From NCBI GenBank assembly GCA_030123605.1, contig CP126123.1, positions 1,178,001-1,242,000 of the forward strand: a stretch of DNA of 64,000 nucleotides, read 5' to 3'. This stretch comes from Nitrospira sp. (GTDB taxonomy: Bacteria; Nitrospirota; Nitrospiria; Nitrospirales; Nitrospiraceae). The notes under the pieces are model-generated. The model was not told where the DNA came from and did not search any database. It saw nothing but the letters and a program-made list of their open reading frames with translations. Shown piece by piece: positions 51,284-60,150 of this stretch (position 1 is the first letter of the stretch; each line of letters begins with the position of its first letter). Made by a program: the position numbers and the translations under genes.

Positions 51284-52396
51284 GTGGCCAAGCGCGATTA
51301 TTACGAAACCCTCGGTGTCGAGCGGACTGCCTCCGACGACGAAATCAAGAAGGCATTCCGCAAACTCGCCCGCCAGCACCATCCGGATCTCCACTCATCT
51401 CCAGACCAAAAAAAATCGGCGGAAGAGAAGTTCAAGGAGATCAACGAAGCCTACGAAGTCATCAGCGACCAAGAGAAACGTCGGCGGTACGATACCTTCG
51501 GCCATGCCGGTGGGCCGCAAGGGGCGGAAGGATTCGACTTCGGCGGACAGGGGGGCTTCGGCGACATCTTCAACGACATCTTCGAGGATTTCTTCGGTCA
51601 ACCACGAGGCCGCGCGAGGGCCGAACGCGGCAACGACCTCCAATACAACCTCGACCTCACGTTCGAAGAATCGGTGTTCGGGAAGGAAGCGAAGCTCAAG
51701 ATCCCGCGCTGGGAAACCTGCTCGGACTGCAAAGGCACCGGCGCGCGATCAGCGACTGCCATCAAGATGTGTCCTGCTTGCAAAGGGCAAGGTCAGTTGC
51801 GGTTCCAACAGGGGTTTTTCAGTGTGAGCCGACCCTGCGGTCAATGCGAAGGGGCGGGACAAATCATCACCGAGCCCTGCCCCGCCTGCGGCGGAAGACA
51901 ACGCATCCGCAAGGAACGTATGTTGTCCGTCCAGATTCCGGCCGGTATTGAGTCCGGCATGCGACTGCGGCTGGCGAATGAAGGCGAGCACGGGATGCAA
52001 GGCGGGCCGCAAGGAGACTTGTACGTCGCCATCACCGTCAAGTCCCATCCCCTCTTTCGCCGTGAAGGCCAGGACATCGCCTGCGACCTCCCCGTGAACC
52101 TGGTGACTGCGATTCTAGGTGGCCGGGTGGAGGTGCCGACTCTCAAGGGAAACACCTTCATGAAGGTTCCCGCCGGCACACAGCCGAACAAAGTCTTGCG
52201 GTTGAAAGGACTCGGATTTCCCAGCCTCAAGGGGAGCCATACCGGAGATCAAGTTTTCAACGTCAAGATCGAAATCCCGACGAAGCTCAGTCCGCGCCAG
52301 AAGGAATTGCTCGAAGAATTCGCCAAGGAAAGCGGTTATGCCAAAGACAGCGACGGCGAGGGATTTTTCGATAAGATGAAAACCTTCTTCGAATAG
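51284..52396 (+). CDS. dnaJ: Chaperone protein DnaJ
   Basis: A 370-residue Hsp40 that delivers unfolded proteins to DnaK and stimulates its ATPase. The J domain (1-70) has the HPD motif (ARQHHPDLHS); a Gly/Phe-rich linker (GGQGGFGDIFNDIFEDFFGQ) follows; then four zinc-finger repeats (CSDCKGTG, CPACKGQG, CGQCEGAG, CPACGGRQ) and the C-terminal substrate-binding domains. The start is GTG at 51284. The gene lies 85 bases after dnaK. Confidence 0.97.
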   Translation: MAKRDYYETLGVERTASDDEIKKAFRKLARQHHPDLHSSPDQKKSAEEKFKEINEAYEVISDQEKRRRYDTFGHAGGPQGAEGFDFGGQGGFGDIFNDIFEDFFGQPRGRARAERGNDLQYNLDLTFEESVFGKEAKLKIPRWETCSDCKGTGARSATAIKMCPACKGQGQLRFQQGFFSVSRPCGQCEGAGQIITEPCPACGGRQRIRKERMLSVQIPAGIESGMRLRLANEGEHGMQGGPQGDLYVAITVKSHPLFRREGQDIACDLPVNLVTAILGGRVEVPTLKGNTFMKVPAGTQPNKVLRLKGLGFPSLKGSHTGDQVFNVKIEIPTKLSPRQKELLEEFAKESGYAKDSDGEGFFDKMKTFFE

Positions 52397-52432
52397 GTCG
52401 AGCGCATCGCCCTCCAGGCGCAGCCGATTACC

Positions 52433-53170
52433 ATGCCGGCCTTTTTCATCCCGTCATCCGACGTTCATGAACACGAGATCACCCTCACCGGCGACCTCTA
52501 CCATCATTTGCAGGCCAGCCTGCGCGTCAAACCAGGAGAGTTTCTGTGGCTCACCGATGAACAGCGGCGGCGGTATCACGTCCAGGTGTCGCTGCTGACC
52601 AGACAGGCGTTGACGGTCCGGATCCTGGAACGACAGGAGGCCCCTACCGAGACCGGTCCGTCCCTGCTGCTCGCCCAGGCCCTGCTCAAGGGCGACCACA
52701 TGGATTGGGTACTGCAGAAGGCCAGCGAGTTGGGTGTGCGGACGATCCTTCCCCTCGTCTCCCAACATGGCGTCGTGCGACCGCAGGCAAGCCGGCTTGC
52801 AGCTCAGTTGTCCCGCTGGCAGCGTATCGCCACGGAAGCGGCGCAACAGTCTGAGCAGTGGCAACCTCCGCTTGTCCTAGAACCGATGGACTTACGGCGT
52901 TTCTTGACGGCTTTGCCTGCCGCCTGTGCGCTGATCTTGGCGGAACGCCGGAAGGCGATCAGTCTCTCGAAGGTGCCGTTGCCCACCCAGCCCACGGAGA
53001 GCCTGGCTTTGATCATAGGCCCCGAAGGGGGCTGGGCCGAAGAAGAACTCTCGCAGGCCCTCGCACAGGGCTGCCAGCAGGTCAGCCTCGGCGCACACAT
53101 CCTTCGTGCGGAAACCGCCGCCGTCACCGCCGTCGGTATTGTCCAGAGTCGGTTGGGACGATTGGGGTAA
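52433..53170 (+). CDS. rsmE: 16S rRNA (uracil-1498-N3)-methyltransferase
   Basis: A 245-residue SPOUT-fold enzyme that methylates U1498 in the decoding region of the small ribosomal subunit. The N-terminal RNA-binding PUA-like part (HHLQASLRVKPGEFLWLTDE) is followed by the trefoil-knot domain with LALIIGPEGGWAEEELSQAL and SLGAHILRAETAAVTAVGI, both signatures of RsmE. Rooted next to dnaJ, a frequent arrangement. Normal length. It is convergent with the YCF48-like gene, leaving 22 bases between stops. Confidence 0.93.
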   Translation: MPAFFIPSSDVHEHEITLTGDLYHHLQASLRVKPGEFLWLTDEQRRRYHVQVSLLTRQALTVRILERQEAPTETGPSLLLAQALLKGDHMDWVLQKASELGVRTILPLVSQHGVVRPQASRLAAQLSRWQRIATEAAQQSEQWQPPLVLEPMDLRRFLTALPAACALILAERRKAISLSKVPLPTQPTESLALIIGPEGGWAEEELSQALAQGCQQVSLGAHILRAETAAVTAVGIVQSRLGRLG

Positions 53171-53192
53171 CAGAACAACCGAGTCGAGGAGG

Positions 53193-54173
53193 TTACCGGC
53201 GGCCTGAGCTGATGGAAATGATGGTTCCTCCCTCGCCTGCCGCCCATCCGGAGGTCGCGCGCGGAAAACTGAGGGCCATGAGGGAACCTTTCACCGGGCT
53301 GGTTTCTTCGATCCAATTGAATCCCGCATCGTTGGTGCGCAGAATCTGGCCTCGCTCTCCCACGATCCAGCCCCGTTGCGCATCGGTGAAGCGCACGCGG
53401 ATCAGGTCCGTCAGTTTGTGGCAGGTCCGACCGCAAGGCAATGTGCGATCGATCCAATTGGCTCCGCCGTCGGTGGTTTGAAACAAGGCTCCGGCATTGC
53501 CGACCGCCCAGCCGTTGGCTTCATCCGCAAAGGCCACATCGAAGAAGGTCGCACTGCTCTGGTTGGCTTGCGGCAACCAGGTCTTGCCGCCGTCCGACGT
53601 CGTCAGAATCGTTCCCAATGCACCGACAATGGTTCCCTGTTGTTCGCTCGTCAAGGCAATGGCATGGAGCGCCGCATTCGTGCCACTGGTCTGATCCGTC
53701 CAGTTCTCCCCGCCGTCCGTCGTGTGAAGAATGGTACCGTTTCCGCCGACCAGCCAGCCCTTCAGGGGCGACACGAACGTAATGCCGTACAATGGCGCCT
53801 GCGTGGGCAGCACCTTGAGAGTCCAGGACTCTCCGCCGTCTCGGCTCACCCGCATCGTTCCATTGGCGCCCAGGACCCAACCACGGCGGGCGTCGAGGAA
53901 ATAGACGGCGGTCAGCAGCGCCGTGGTTCCGCTGGCTACCTTCTTCCATTTGTGGCCGCCGTCGGTCGTCTTGAGCATCGCCCCGCCCGAACCCACCGCC
54001 CAACCCAGTTGAGCATCGTGGAAGAACATTCCCAGCAGGGTAGCCTCGGAACCACTCTTCTGCATGGCCACGACAACCGGCGCATCCGAAGCGGCAGATA
54101 GCACCGTACCGGGCAGCAGGGCCGTGAGCAGACAGAACGCCATCGTGATGGTACGCAACGTCGGGGGCCTCAT
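53193..54173 (-). CDS. YCF48-like beta-propeller exported protein
   Basis: A 326-residue protein with a signal peptide (FCLLTALLPGTVLSAASDA), so periplasmic or exported. The rest is about seven repeats around G-W-x-V/A-G-x-x-G and T-x-D-G-G-x-x-W (GWAVGSGGAMLKTTDGGHKW, RGWVLGANGTMRVSRDGGES and so on), each ending in WK/WT, which form a YCF48/Sortilin-like beta propeller. HCF136/YCF48 itself is a photosystem II assembly factor; non-photosynthetic relatives have unknown roles. The ATG 54173 overlaps the upstream IPT gene stop as ATGA, so the two are coupled. Confidence 0.82.
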   Translation of the reverse strand: MRPPTLRTITMAFCLLTALLPGTVLSAASDAPVVVAMQKSGSEATLLGMFFHDAQLGWAVGSGGAMLKTTDGGHKWKKVASGTTALLTAVYFLDARRGWVLGANGTMRVSRDGGESWTLKVLPTQAPLYGITFVSPLKGWLVGGNGTILHTTDGGENWTDQTSGTNAALHAIALTSEQQGTIVGALGTILTTSDGGKTWLPQANQSSATFFDVAFADEANGWAVGNAGALFQTTDGGANWIDRTLPCGRTCHKLTDLIRVRFTDAQRGWIVGERGQILRTNDAGFNWIEETSPVKGSLMALSFPRATSGWAAGEGGTIISISSGRR

Positions 54174-55849
54174 TGCTGATGGTGAGTGTGTTCGGTCCCG
54201 GGATTGCGCCAGTAGCTCGCATCGGGCAGCCCCTTGGACTCGATCGTAAAGGGACCGGCTTCCAGCGTCAGCCATTTCTTGACCGTGCAGCAGGACCCGT
54301 CCGGCAACAGATCCCACGATCCGCGACGAACCACCAGCGGCCCAGACGAGAGATCGGGATTGAACTCGCCCGGCTTGCCGGCGCCGAACACATTACGGCG
54401 AGGGATGCGGACCTTGATTTCACTATCGGTCCAGGACAACACGATCGCCCCCACTCCGTTGAACAACACCTCGGTGCGAGACACATTCTCCCCCAGCTCT
54501 AGGGCGGTCCTGGCATAGACGTTGTCGGTGATGCCCACCTTGCTCGGCTCCGCGGTTTTGAGAAACGCGCCGAACCCGCTCCCCGTGATCGTGACCACAT
54601 CGTCCAGCCCACCGGAAGTCGGATTATAGGCATCGATCTTCGGAGTGATCAATGTAAACATCCCGACCTCCGTCTCCACGACCTTCTTGTCGGTGCAACA
54701 GGTGCCGTCCGACTTTGGGGTATTGGCGGCCCGTTTCACCACGACCGGGCCGCTTTTCACACTGTAGGGCACCCAGACATCGATCCGATCGTTGCCCCAC
54801 CGATAAATGATGGCCTGCACGCCGCCGATCTCGACGGTGTTTTCACTTTTCGCAAAATCGAGATAGTTATAGGGGGTCGCGCCGGCCTCCGAATAAAAGC
54901 CGAAGTTTTCCCCGGTGATCTTCAGCAAGGTGCCGATCGGAGCCTGCGAGGGCGTGAGACCGGTCGCGCGCGGCGTCTGCAGGGTATAGGTCCCGACGGT
55001 CCGCTCCTGGCCGTTGTGTTTCATCACGACCGGGCCGCTTTGCGCATCCAAGGGCACGTGCACCACGATCGCCGTATCGGTCCACTGCGAGACGGTCGCC
55101 CGATGACCGCCGAACGACACCCCATCCTCGGGGTTTCTCGTCGCACCGAATCCCTTGCCGAAGAGTACCACCTTGGTCCCCACCGGACCGCTCACCGGAT
55201 CGACACGCACCGAGGCAAGGACCCGCACCGGCATCGCATTGCTCACCACATGCTGAACCGGCGCACAGCAGGACCCGTCAGCGAGGGGATCGGACGAGGC
55301 CATTTTGATCACGACATCACCGGTCTGGACATTGGCCGGCAATTCGACCTCGATTTTATCGTCGCGCCACTTGCGCACGCGCACCGTCACGTCGCCGACC
55401 ATGACGCTGTTGACGCCAAAAATCGTGTTCGGGTCACGGGGCCCGGCCGTGTGGCCGAAATGTTCGCCGGCAATTTCCAAAATCGTCCCCGGTTCCGCCT
55501 CGGCCGGCGTCAGGGAGTGAATCGTAGGTTGTAACCGCGTGAATTGTCCTGCCTTCAGATGCTTCTTGCCGATGATGATCTCGACCGGTCCATTGCTCGC
55601 TTGGAACGGCACCCTCACTTCGATGATGTCCGGCTCCCAACGTTGAATGAGGGCCGGCGTTCCCTGGAACGTCACTTGATTGAAGCGCGTCGACTTGAAC
55701 GGCCCGAACCCCTTTCCAGTGATCGAAAGGGTGGCTCCCGGGACTGCGGCATCGGGTTGGAGGGCAGGCGCCTCCGCTCCGGCATCACCAGCATGAAACG
55801 TCCCCGCCAACAGGAAGGCACCGATGATGGTACGTGTGATGGATTTCAT
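54170..55849 (-). CDS. Exported IPT/TIG-repeat protein with Cys-Cys loops
   Basis: A 559-residue exported protein: a signal peptide (TIIGAFLLAGTFHAGDAGA), then about five IPT/TIG immunoglobulin-like domains, each opening near GTLLKITGENFGFY-, GTKVVLFGKGFGAT- or TLSITGKGFGPF-like motifs and ending in GPVVVK/GPVEI strands. Three loops carry the motif [AS]DG[ST]CC (DGSCCAPVQ, DGTCCTDKK, DGSCCTVKK), pairs of cysteines that could form disulfides or bind metal. Such domains mediate protein-protein or polysaccharide contact. GGGAG lies before the ATG, and a strong promoter is about 180 bases upstream. Confidence 0.82.
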   Translation of the reverse strand: MKSITRTIIGAFLLAGTFHAGDAGAEAPALQPDAAVPGATLSITGKGFGPFKSTRFNQVTFQGTPALIQRWEPDIIEVRVPFQASNGPVEIIIGKKHLKAGQFTRLQPTIHSLTPAEAEPGTILEIAGEHFGHTAGPRDPNTIFGVNSVMVGDVTVRVRKWRDDKIEVELPANVQTGDVVIKMASSDPLADGSCCAPVQHVVSNAMPVRVLASVRVDPVSGPVGTKVVLFGKGFGATRNPEDGVSFGGHRATVSQWTDTAIVVHVPLDAQSGPVVMKHNGQERTVGTYTLQTPRATGLTPSQAPIGTLLKITGENFGFYSEAGATPYNYLDFAKSENTVEIGGVQAIIYRWGNDRIDVWVPYSVKSGPVVVKRAANTPKSDGTCCTDKKVVETEVGMFTLITPKIDAYNPTSGGLDDVVTITGSGFGAFLKTAEPSKVGITDNVYARTALELGENVSRTEVLFNGVGAIVLSWTDSEIKVRIPRRNVFGAGKPGEFNPDLSSGPLVVRRGSWDLLPDGSCCTVKKWLTLEAGPFTIESKGLPDASYWRNPGTEHTHHQQ

Positions 55850-56028
55850 GGGATGGTACTCCCTACCGACAACCAGCGAGTGAACCGGGCCAAAAGACTG
55901 AACATGCGAACCTGAACGGACCTGGATGAATAGTTTTCAGACAAGCGCCCCGCACGTGGCACAGAAACCCCACGCAACTGAGGCGAAACGGTCGATGGGG
56001 GTGCAGCGTCAAGCAAAGGGACGTACGG

Positions 56029-56058
56029 ACTATAACAAGCGGTTTTTTTTGATGTCAA
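56029..56058 (-). promoter_or_regulatory. Strong sigma70-like promoter of the IPT/YCF48 genes
   Basis: On the minus strand TTGACA (56053-56058, six of six), an 18-base A-rich spacer and TATAGT (56029-56034, five of six). The predicted 5' untranslated region to the ATG at 55849 is about 170 bases. The gap between ridA and this gene (55850-56097) holds no other supported gene. Confidence 0.6.
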
Positions 56059-56097
56059 GGCGAGTGGACGGAGGAGAGAGACAAGGACGAAGCAGAT

Positions 56098-56562
56098 CTA
56101 CGACTGATTCACCTGAACCAACAATTCAAGTTCGATCGCCGCATGCAGGGGTAGTTCCGCCGCCCCGAGCGCCACCCTGGCGTGGCGGCCTGCCTCGCCG
56201 AACAACTGGACCAACAAATCGGATGCCCCGTTGATGACCACTGGTTGCTGCGCGAATCCGGCGGCGGATGCGACATGGCCGACCACACGCACGATCCGCC
56301 GCACGCGGTCCAGCGAGCCCAATTCCTGTTTCACCACCGCCAGCGCGTTCAACAGCGCCAGCCTGGCCGCCTCAGCTCCGCGTTCCACCGTCACTTCTTG
56401 GCCCAGCTTCCCCGTGATGACCACCTGGCCGTCACGAAACGGCAAGATACCGCTAAGAAAAAGGAGATCGCCGGCAAGCACCGCCGGCACATAACTGGCG
56501 ACCGGTTTCGGCGGAGGCGGCAATTCGATGCCAAGAGCCTTCAATCTGGCGTCAATCGACAT
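56098..56562 (-). CDS. RidA family protein (YjgF/YER057c/UK114)
   Basis: A 154-residue member of the reactive-intermediate deaminase family, which in its best-known form hydrolyses 2-aminoacrylate and other enamines. It has PVASYVPAVLAGDLLFLSGI, EAARLALLNALAVVKQELGS and a C-terminal HAAIELELLVQV, but the catalytic Arg in the canonical RidA region is not obvious, so it may be one of the non-deaminating subgroups. It is longer than the 125-130 of canonical RidA. It lies 23 bases downstream of deoB on the same strand. Confidence 0.8.
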   Translation of the reverse strand: MSIDARLKALGIELPPPPKPVASYVPAVLAGDLLFLSGILPFRDGQVVITGKLGQEVTVERGAEAARLALLNALAVVKQELGSLDRVRRIVRVVGHVASAAGFAQQPVVINGASDLLVQLFGEAGRHARVALGAAELPLHAAIELELLVQVNQS

Positions 56563-56585
56563 TACCGGTCCTCACTCGAACGTCT

Positions 56586-57740
56586 CTACCGAGCATGCAG
56601 TGCATCAAGGAAACTGTCCCCCCATGGCAACCTGGTCGCTCCCAGCGCTTCTCCGATCGTTTGGCCGAGATCCGCCGCCGTCTGTCTGGTCCCCAGATTC
56701 ACGCCGCGCGCGAGTCGAGGTCCGGTCACAAGGCAGGGAACATACTCCCGCGAATGGCCTGGCGTAGGGCGCGCACAGTCGAAACCATGGTCGCCGGTGA
56801 CGATCAGGACATCGCCGATCTTGAGACAGTCTTGAAGGTCGCGGAGCCGGCGATCGAATTGTTGCAGAGCCGACACCGTCGTCTGCAGATCGGAGCCGAT
56901 GACCGGAAGGCTGGCATAGATCAGTCCACGCGGCACCTTGCTGAACAGTCCCACGACTTCATCCATCACCGCTTCCGGCTCAAACAACGGCACGGACCTC
57001 GTGACTCCACGCCCGCTGAACAGATCACCGACCTTGCCGATCCCCATCACAAGCTGGCTGGCCCTGCTCAAGTGATCGAGCAGCGTGAGGCTCGGTGGCT
57101 CCACCGCAAAATCACGCCGCCGTCCCGTCACGGTCCATGCTCCCTGCCGCCCGACGAACGGACAGGCCACCACCCGCACGATGGGAAGTTGCTGCTTAAG
57201 CACCTTCCTGGCTTCGCGCGCCAAGCGATAGAGTTCCTCCGGCGGAACCACCTGTTCATGAGCCGCCAAAAAAACGGTGCCGGTCCTGTCGATCCAGGCG
57301 ATCGGCGCTCCTGATTTTTGATGCTGTCCGCCGAATTCATCGATCGGCTCAAGACTCACCGCCCGGCAGTTGCCCAGGGTCTTCTGGCTCAATGACACTT
57401 CCAGCGCCGTGTGTAATTCATCCGTAAAGGTTTCGCAGGGACGCACGTCCTCTTCGATCAGGCACCCGGCCAGTTCCCAATGCCCGGACAGAGAGTTTTT
57501 CCCCTTGGTGGCAAACCCAAGTCTGCCGAAGCAGCCCTCCGGCTGAACCATCGGTCGGATGCCGTGAAATTGTCCCAAGTGTCCGAGGCCGAGCTGCTCG
57601 AGATTCGGCAGGACAAGTCCTTTGGAAATGGCCGCCAACCGCTGGAGCGTGTTGCAACCGCCGTCGCCATAGGATTCCGCGTCCGGCAACGCGCCGATCC
57701 CCAAGCCATCCAAGACCAGTAACACGATGCGAGTGATCAT
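56586..57740 (-). CDS. deoB: Phosphopentomutase
   Basis: A 384-residue alkaline-phosphatase-superfamily enzyme interconverting (deoxy)ribose 1- and 5-phosphates in nucleoside salvage. Residues near the N terminus (LLVLDGLGIGALPDAESYGD) hold the metal-binding Asp and phosphorylated Thr region, and VLIVTGDHGFDCARPTPGHS near the end has the metal-binding GDHG and H. Length is typical. TATAGT lies 6 bases before the ATG (57740) and no Shine-Dalgarno, so the mRNA may be leaderless. It follows deoC, whose product would cleave the sugar. Confidence 0.93.
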   Translation of the reverse strand: MITRIVLLVLDGLGIGALPDAESYGDGGCNTLQRLAAISKGLVLPNLEQLGLGHLGQFHGIRPMVQPEGCFGRLGFATKGKNSLSGHWELAGCLIEEDVRPCETFTDELHTALEVSLSQKTLGNCRAVSLEPIDEFGGQHQKSGAPIAWIDRTGTVFLAAHEQVVPPEELYRLAREARKVLKQQLPIVRVVACPFVGRQGAWTVTGRRRDFAVEPPSLTLLDHLSRASQLVMGIGKVGDLFSGRGVTRSVPLFEPEAVMDEVVGLFSKVPRGLIYASLPVIGSDLQTTVSALQQFDRRLRDLQDCLKIGDVLIVTGDHGFDCARPTPGHSREYVPCLVTGPRLARGVNLGTRQTAADLGQTIGEALGATRLPWGDSFLDALHAR

Positions 57741-57746
57741 GGTCGC

Positions 57747-57774
57747 ACTATATCAAATCCGTATGGACGAGCAA
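57747..57774 (-). promoter_or_regulatory. Possible leaderless-type promoter of deoB
   Basis: On the minus strand TTGCTC (57769-57774), a 16-base spacer and TATAGT (57747-57752), the latter only 6 bases before the ATG of deoB. Confidence 0.35.
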
Positions 57775-57838
57775 GACTTTCACGCTGGTCTGCTCCGAGC
57801 AGATTTTTCGATGGATAGACCGTCTCCGGCGGTTCGAA

Positions 57839-58522
57839 TCACCGCGTGCGTTGCGCACGCCACTCGCCCACGATGTTCAGACTGGCGCTGGTGCCGATCC
57901 GGTCCGCGCCGGCCTCCAGCAACGCTCGTGCAGCCTTCCAATCCCGAATACCACCCGACGCCTTCACCTTCGCCCGACCTGCAACCGCCTCCTTCAGCAG
58001 GCGAACGTCTTCCACCGTGGCCCCGGCTTGCGAAAATCCCGTCGAGGTCTTCACATAGTCCATACCCGATTCGACCGCCAAACGGCAGGCTGTCACTTTT
58101 TCCTCGTGCGTCAACAGGCAGGTTTCCAGAATCACCTTATGGTTCACTCCTGCTGTCGCCTGGACGACGGCGGCCATATCGTTTCTCACCAGGTCGTAGT
58201 CACCGGACTTCAACCGGCTGATGTTGATGACCATGTCCAACACCTCGGCACCGCGCGCAACCGCCTCGATGGCTTCTGTCACCTTCGTGTGGGTCGAGTG
58301 CCCGCCGAGGGGAAAGCCGATCGGAATCCCGACCTGTACCTCTGTCCCCGCAACCGCCGCAACCGCCTCCTCGATATAGCAGGGCGGAACAAAAATGACG
58401 ACGAACCCCTGCTCCTTGGCCTCGGCGCAGAGCCGCAACACATCGGCCTTGGTGGCATCCGGACGCAGGACAGTGTGATCGAGGTAACGGGGGAGGGTCT
58501 CATTCCACGACTGCACACCCAT
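57839..58522 (-). CDS. deoC: Deoxyribose-phosphate aldolase
   Basis: A 227-residue TIM-barrel class I aldolase that splits 2-deoxyribose 5-phosphate into glyceraldehyde 3-phosphate and acetaldehyde. VEVLDMVINISRLKSGDYD is the catalytic Asp region, DYVKTSTGFSQAGATVEDVR holds the Schiff-base Lys and KVKASGGIRDWKAA the second Lys. AAAGGGA precedes the ATG. Together with deoB it links nucleoside breakdown to central carbon metabolism. Normal length. Confidence 0.95.
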   Translation of the reverse strand: MGVQSWNETLPRYLDHTVLRPDATKADVLRLCAEAKEQGFVVIFVPPCYIEEAVAAVAGTEVQVGIPIGFPLGGHSTHTKVTEAIEAVARGAEVLDMVINISRLKSGDYDLVRNDMAAVVQATAGVNHKVILETCLLTHEEKVTACRLAVESGMDYVKTSTGFSQAGATVEDVRLLKEAVAGRAKVKASGGIRDWKAARALLEAGADRIGTSASLNIVGEWRAQRTR

Positions 58523-58594
58523 ACGAAGGTCCCTTTCAGTCTAAAAGATGACGCGGGCGGTGAGTGACGGGGTCTGTGACGGGCTGAAAAATTG

Positions 58595-59647
58595 TTACGC
58601 GCCGCGAGCCATGAGACGGGCTCTGGCGCGTTTCCGGAACGGTTGCTTTTGATATTTCTCCACCGCTTCATTGTGCTCGGCCAGGGTGGAGGAGAAGTGA
58701 TGAGTCCCGTCGTTGCGCGACACGAAATAGAGGTAGGAGGCCTGGGCCGGAAACAGCGCCGCGCGAAGCGAATGGACTCCGGGACTGGCGATCGGTCCTG
58801 GCGGGAGACCCTGCACTCGATAGGTATTGTAGGGACTCAGACTGGCCAGATCACGTTTGTGAATATTTCCGTCGAAGGCGGGCAAACCGTAAATCACGGT
58901 CGGATCGCTCTGCAACGGAATCTTTTTCCGCAAACGGTTGTGAAAAACCGCGGCGATCAGTTCGCGCTCGTCCTTGACCCCCGTTTCCTTTTCGATCACC
59001 GAGGCCAGCGTCAATACCTGATGCAGGGATAATTTCAGGCGGGCCGCCTGCTCCTGCAGATCGGTTCCCCACACATGGTAGAGTCCGTCCACCATGGTCT
59101 TGATGACATCCTTCGCCTTCGTTCCCCGAGCGAAGGAATAGGTTTCCGGAAAGAGATAGCCCTCCAGGGAGTCCGCTTCGACGCCGAGGGTTGCGATGAA
59201 GGTGCGGTCGCGAACCAGCTTCGTGAATTCCTTCACGTCCGTGATATTCTCCGCCGCCAGCACCTCGGCGATCTGGGCCATCGTATAGCCCTCCGGGATC
59301 GTCACGGGATGCAGCACCACCCGGCCGGCCAACAGCTTGACCAAAATCTCCTTCGGTGCCATGCCGGCATCCAGCTCATATTCTCCAGGCTGGATCTTCC
59401 GATCGATGTCGCGGGTTTTTCCGAGCATGAGAAAGGCGGAACGGCTGCGGATCAGGTGCTCGCGCTTCAAAATAGTCGCCGCCTGCTGGAAGGTGCTGCC
59501 TTCAGGGATAAGGACAATGTGGGAAGGAGGTTTGGGTTGCCCGCTAGCGACGGGACTTTGAGCCCAGTGCAGCACCTGATAGCCGGCGATGCCCGCGAGC
59601 ATCACCGCCGCCAGGATCAGCCCTATGATCGATCTCTTCTGCATCAT
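58595..59647 (-). CDS. mltG: Endolytic murein transglycosylase MltG
   Basis: A 350-residue inner-membrane enzyme that cleaves nascent glycan strands. The N-terminal TM helix is SIIGLILAAVMLAGIAGYQV; a LysM-like region (IVLIPEGSTFQQAATILKRE) follows, and EGYLFPETYSFARGT carries the catalytic Glu. RVQGLPPGPIASPGVHSLRA and YLYFVSRNDGTHHFSSTLAE are typical of the family C terminus. Its first ~100 bases overlap the 3' part of ruvX in another frame. Confidence 0.94.
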   Translation of the reverse strand: MMQKRSIIGLILAAVMLAGIAGYQVLHWAQSPVASGQPKPPSHIVLIPEGSTFQQAATILKREHLIRSRSAFLMLGKTRDIDRKIQPGEYELDAGMAPKEILVKLLAGRVVLHPVTIPEGYTMAQIAEVLAAENITDVKEFTKLVRDRTFIATLGVEADSLEGYLFPETYSFARGTKAKDVIKTMVDGLYHVWGTDLQEQAARLKLSLHQVLTLASVIEKETGVKDERELIAAVFHNRLRKKIPLQSDPTVIYGLPAFDGNIHKRDLASLSPYNTYRVQGLPPGPIASPGVHSLRAALFPAQASYLYFVSRNDGTHHFSSTLAEHNEAVEKYQKQPFRKRARARLMARGA

Positions 59648-60146
59648 CGACTCGTTCGTGATGAACCGACAGCGGTTCGGGCGCCTCGAACTCGTTCAAC
59701 CTGTGCTCGGGAGAAACAGCGGACGGCTCCTCCAAACTCGCCAGGTAACTTTGCAACAAAATGGCTGCCGCGACGCGATCGACGATACCCTTGCGTTTTC
59801 GGCGGCTGACATCGGCGGCGATCAGCACATCCTCCGCCGACCTCGTCGTCATCCGTTCGTCCCAGGTAACCACCGGAACAGACAAGGCCGGCTCCAGCAG
59901 CTGAACGAAGGCTTCGACGACTTTGGCCGCAGGACCGACTTCCCCATCCAGTCGCAGCGGCATTCCGACGACGACCCGCCCGACCTCGTGTTCCCGAACG
60001 AGATCCTGGATATGTCGGATGTCCGCATCCGGATTGCGCCGGTGAAAGGTCTCCAGCGGCTGGGCCGTCCACCCGAGTTCATCGCTTAGGGCGAACCCGA
60101 TCCGCTTGGAGCCATGGTCGATGGCCAGAATCCGTTGGCCCTTCAT
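59544..60146 (-). CDS. ruvX: Putative pre-16S rRNA nuclease / Holliday junction resolvase (YqgF)
   Basis: A 200-residue RNase-H-fold nuclease of the YqgF family, needed for 16S rRNA maturation. The core, residues 1-135, has the expected motifs: ILAIDHGSKRIGFALSDE, the VVVGMPLRLDGEVGPAA block, TWDERMTTRSAEDVL and DRVAAAILLQSYLASL. Family members usually end there near 140 residues; here a further 60 residues run in a frame overlapping the start of mltG and look unlike YqgF, so the tail may be an accident of an open frame. ATG 60146 is 5 bases after the alaS stop. Confidence 0.9.
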   Translation of the reverse strand: MKGQRILAIDHGSKRIGFALSDELGWTAQPLETFHRRNPDADIRHIQDLVREHEVGRVVVGMPLRLDGEVGPAAKVVEAFVQLLEPALSVPVVTWDERMTTRSAEDVLIAADVSRRKRKGIVDRVAAAILLQSYLASLEEPSAVSPEHRLNEFEAPEPLSVHHERVDDAEEIDHRADPGGGDARGHRRLSGAALGSKSRR

Positions 60147-60150
60147 CAGT

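Noticed and set aside
55850..56022. Known riboswitch in the leader of the IPT gene
   Set aside because: No recognisable cobalamin, TPP, c-di-GMP or other conserved core could be read; left as an unexplained leader.
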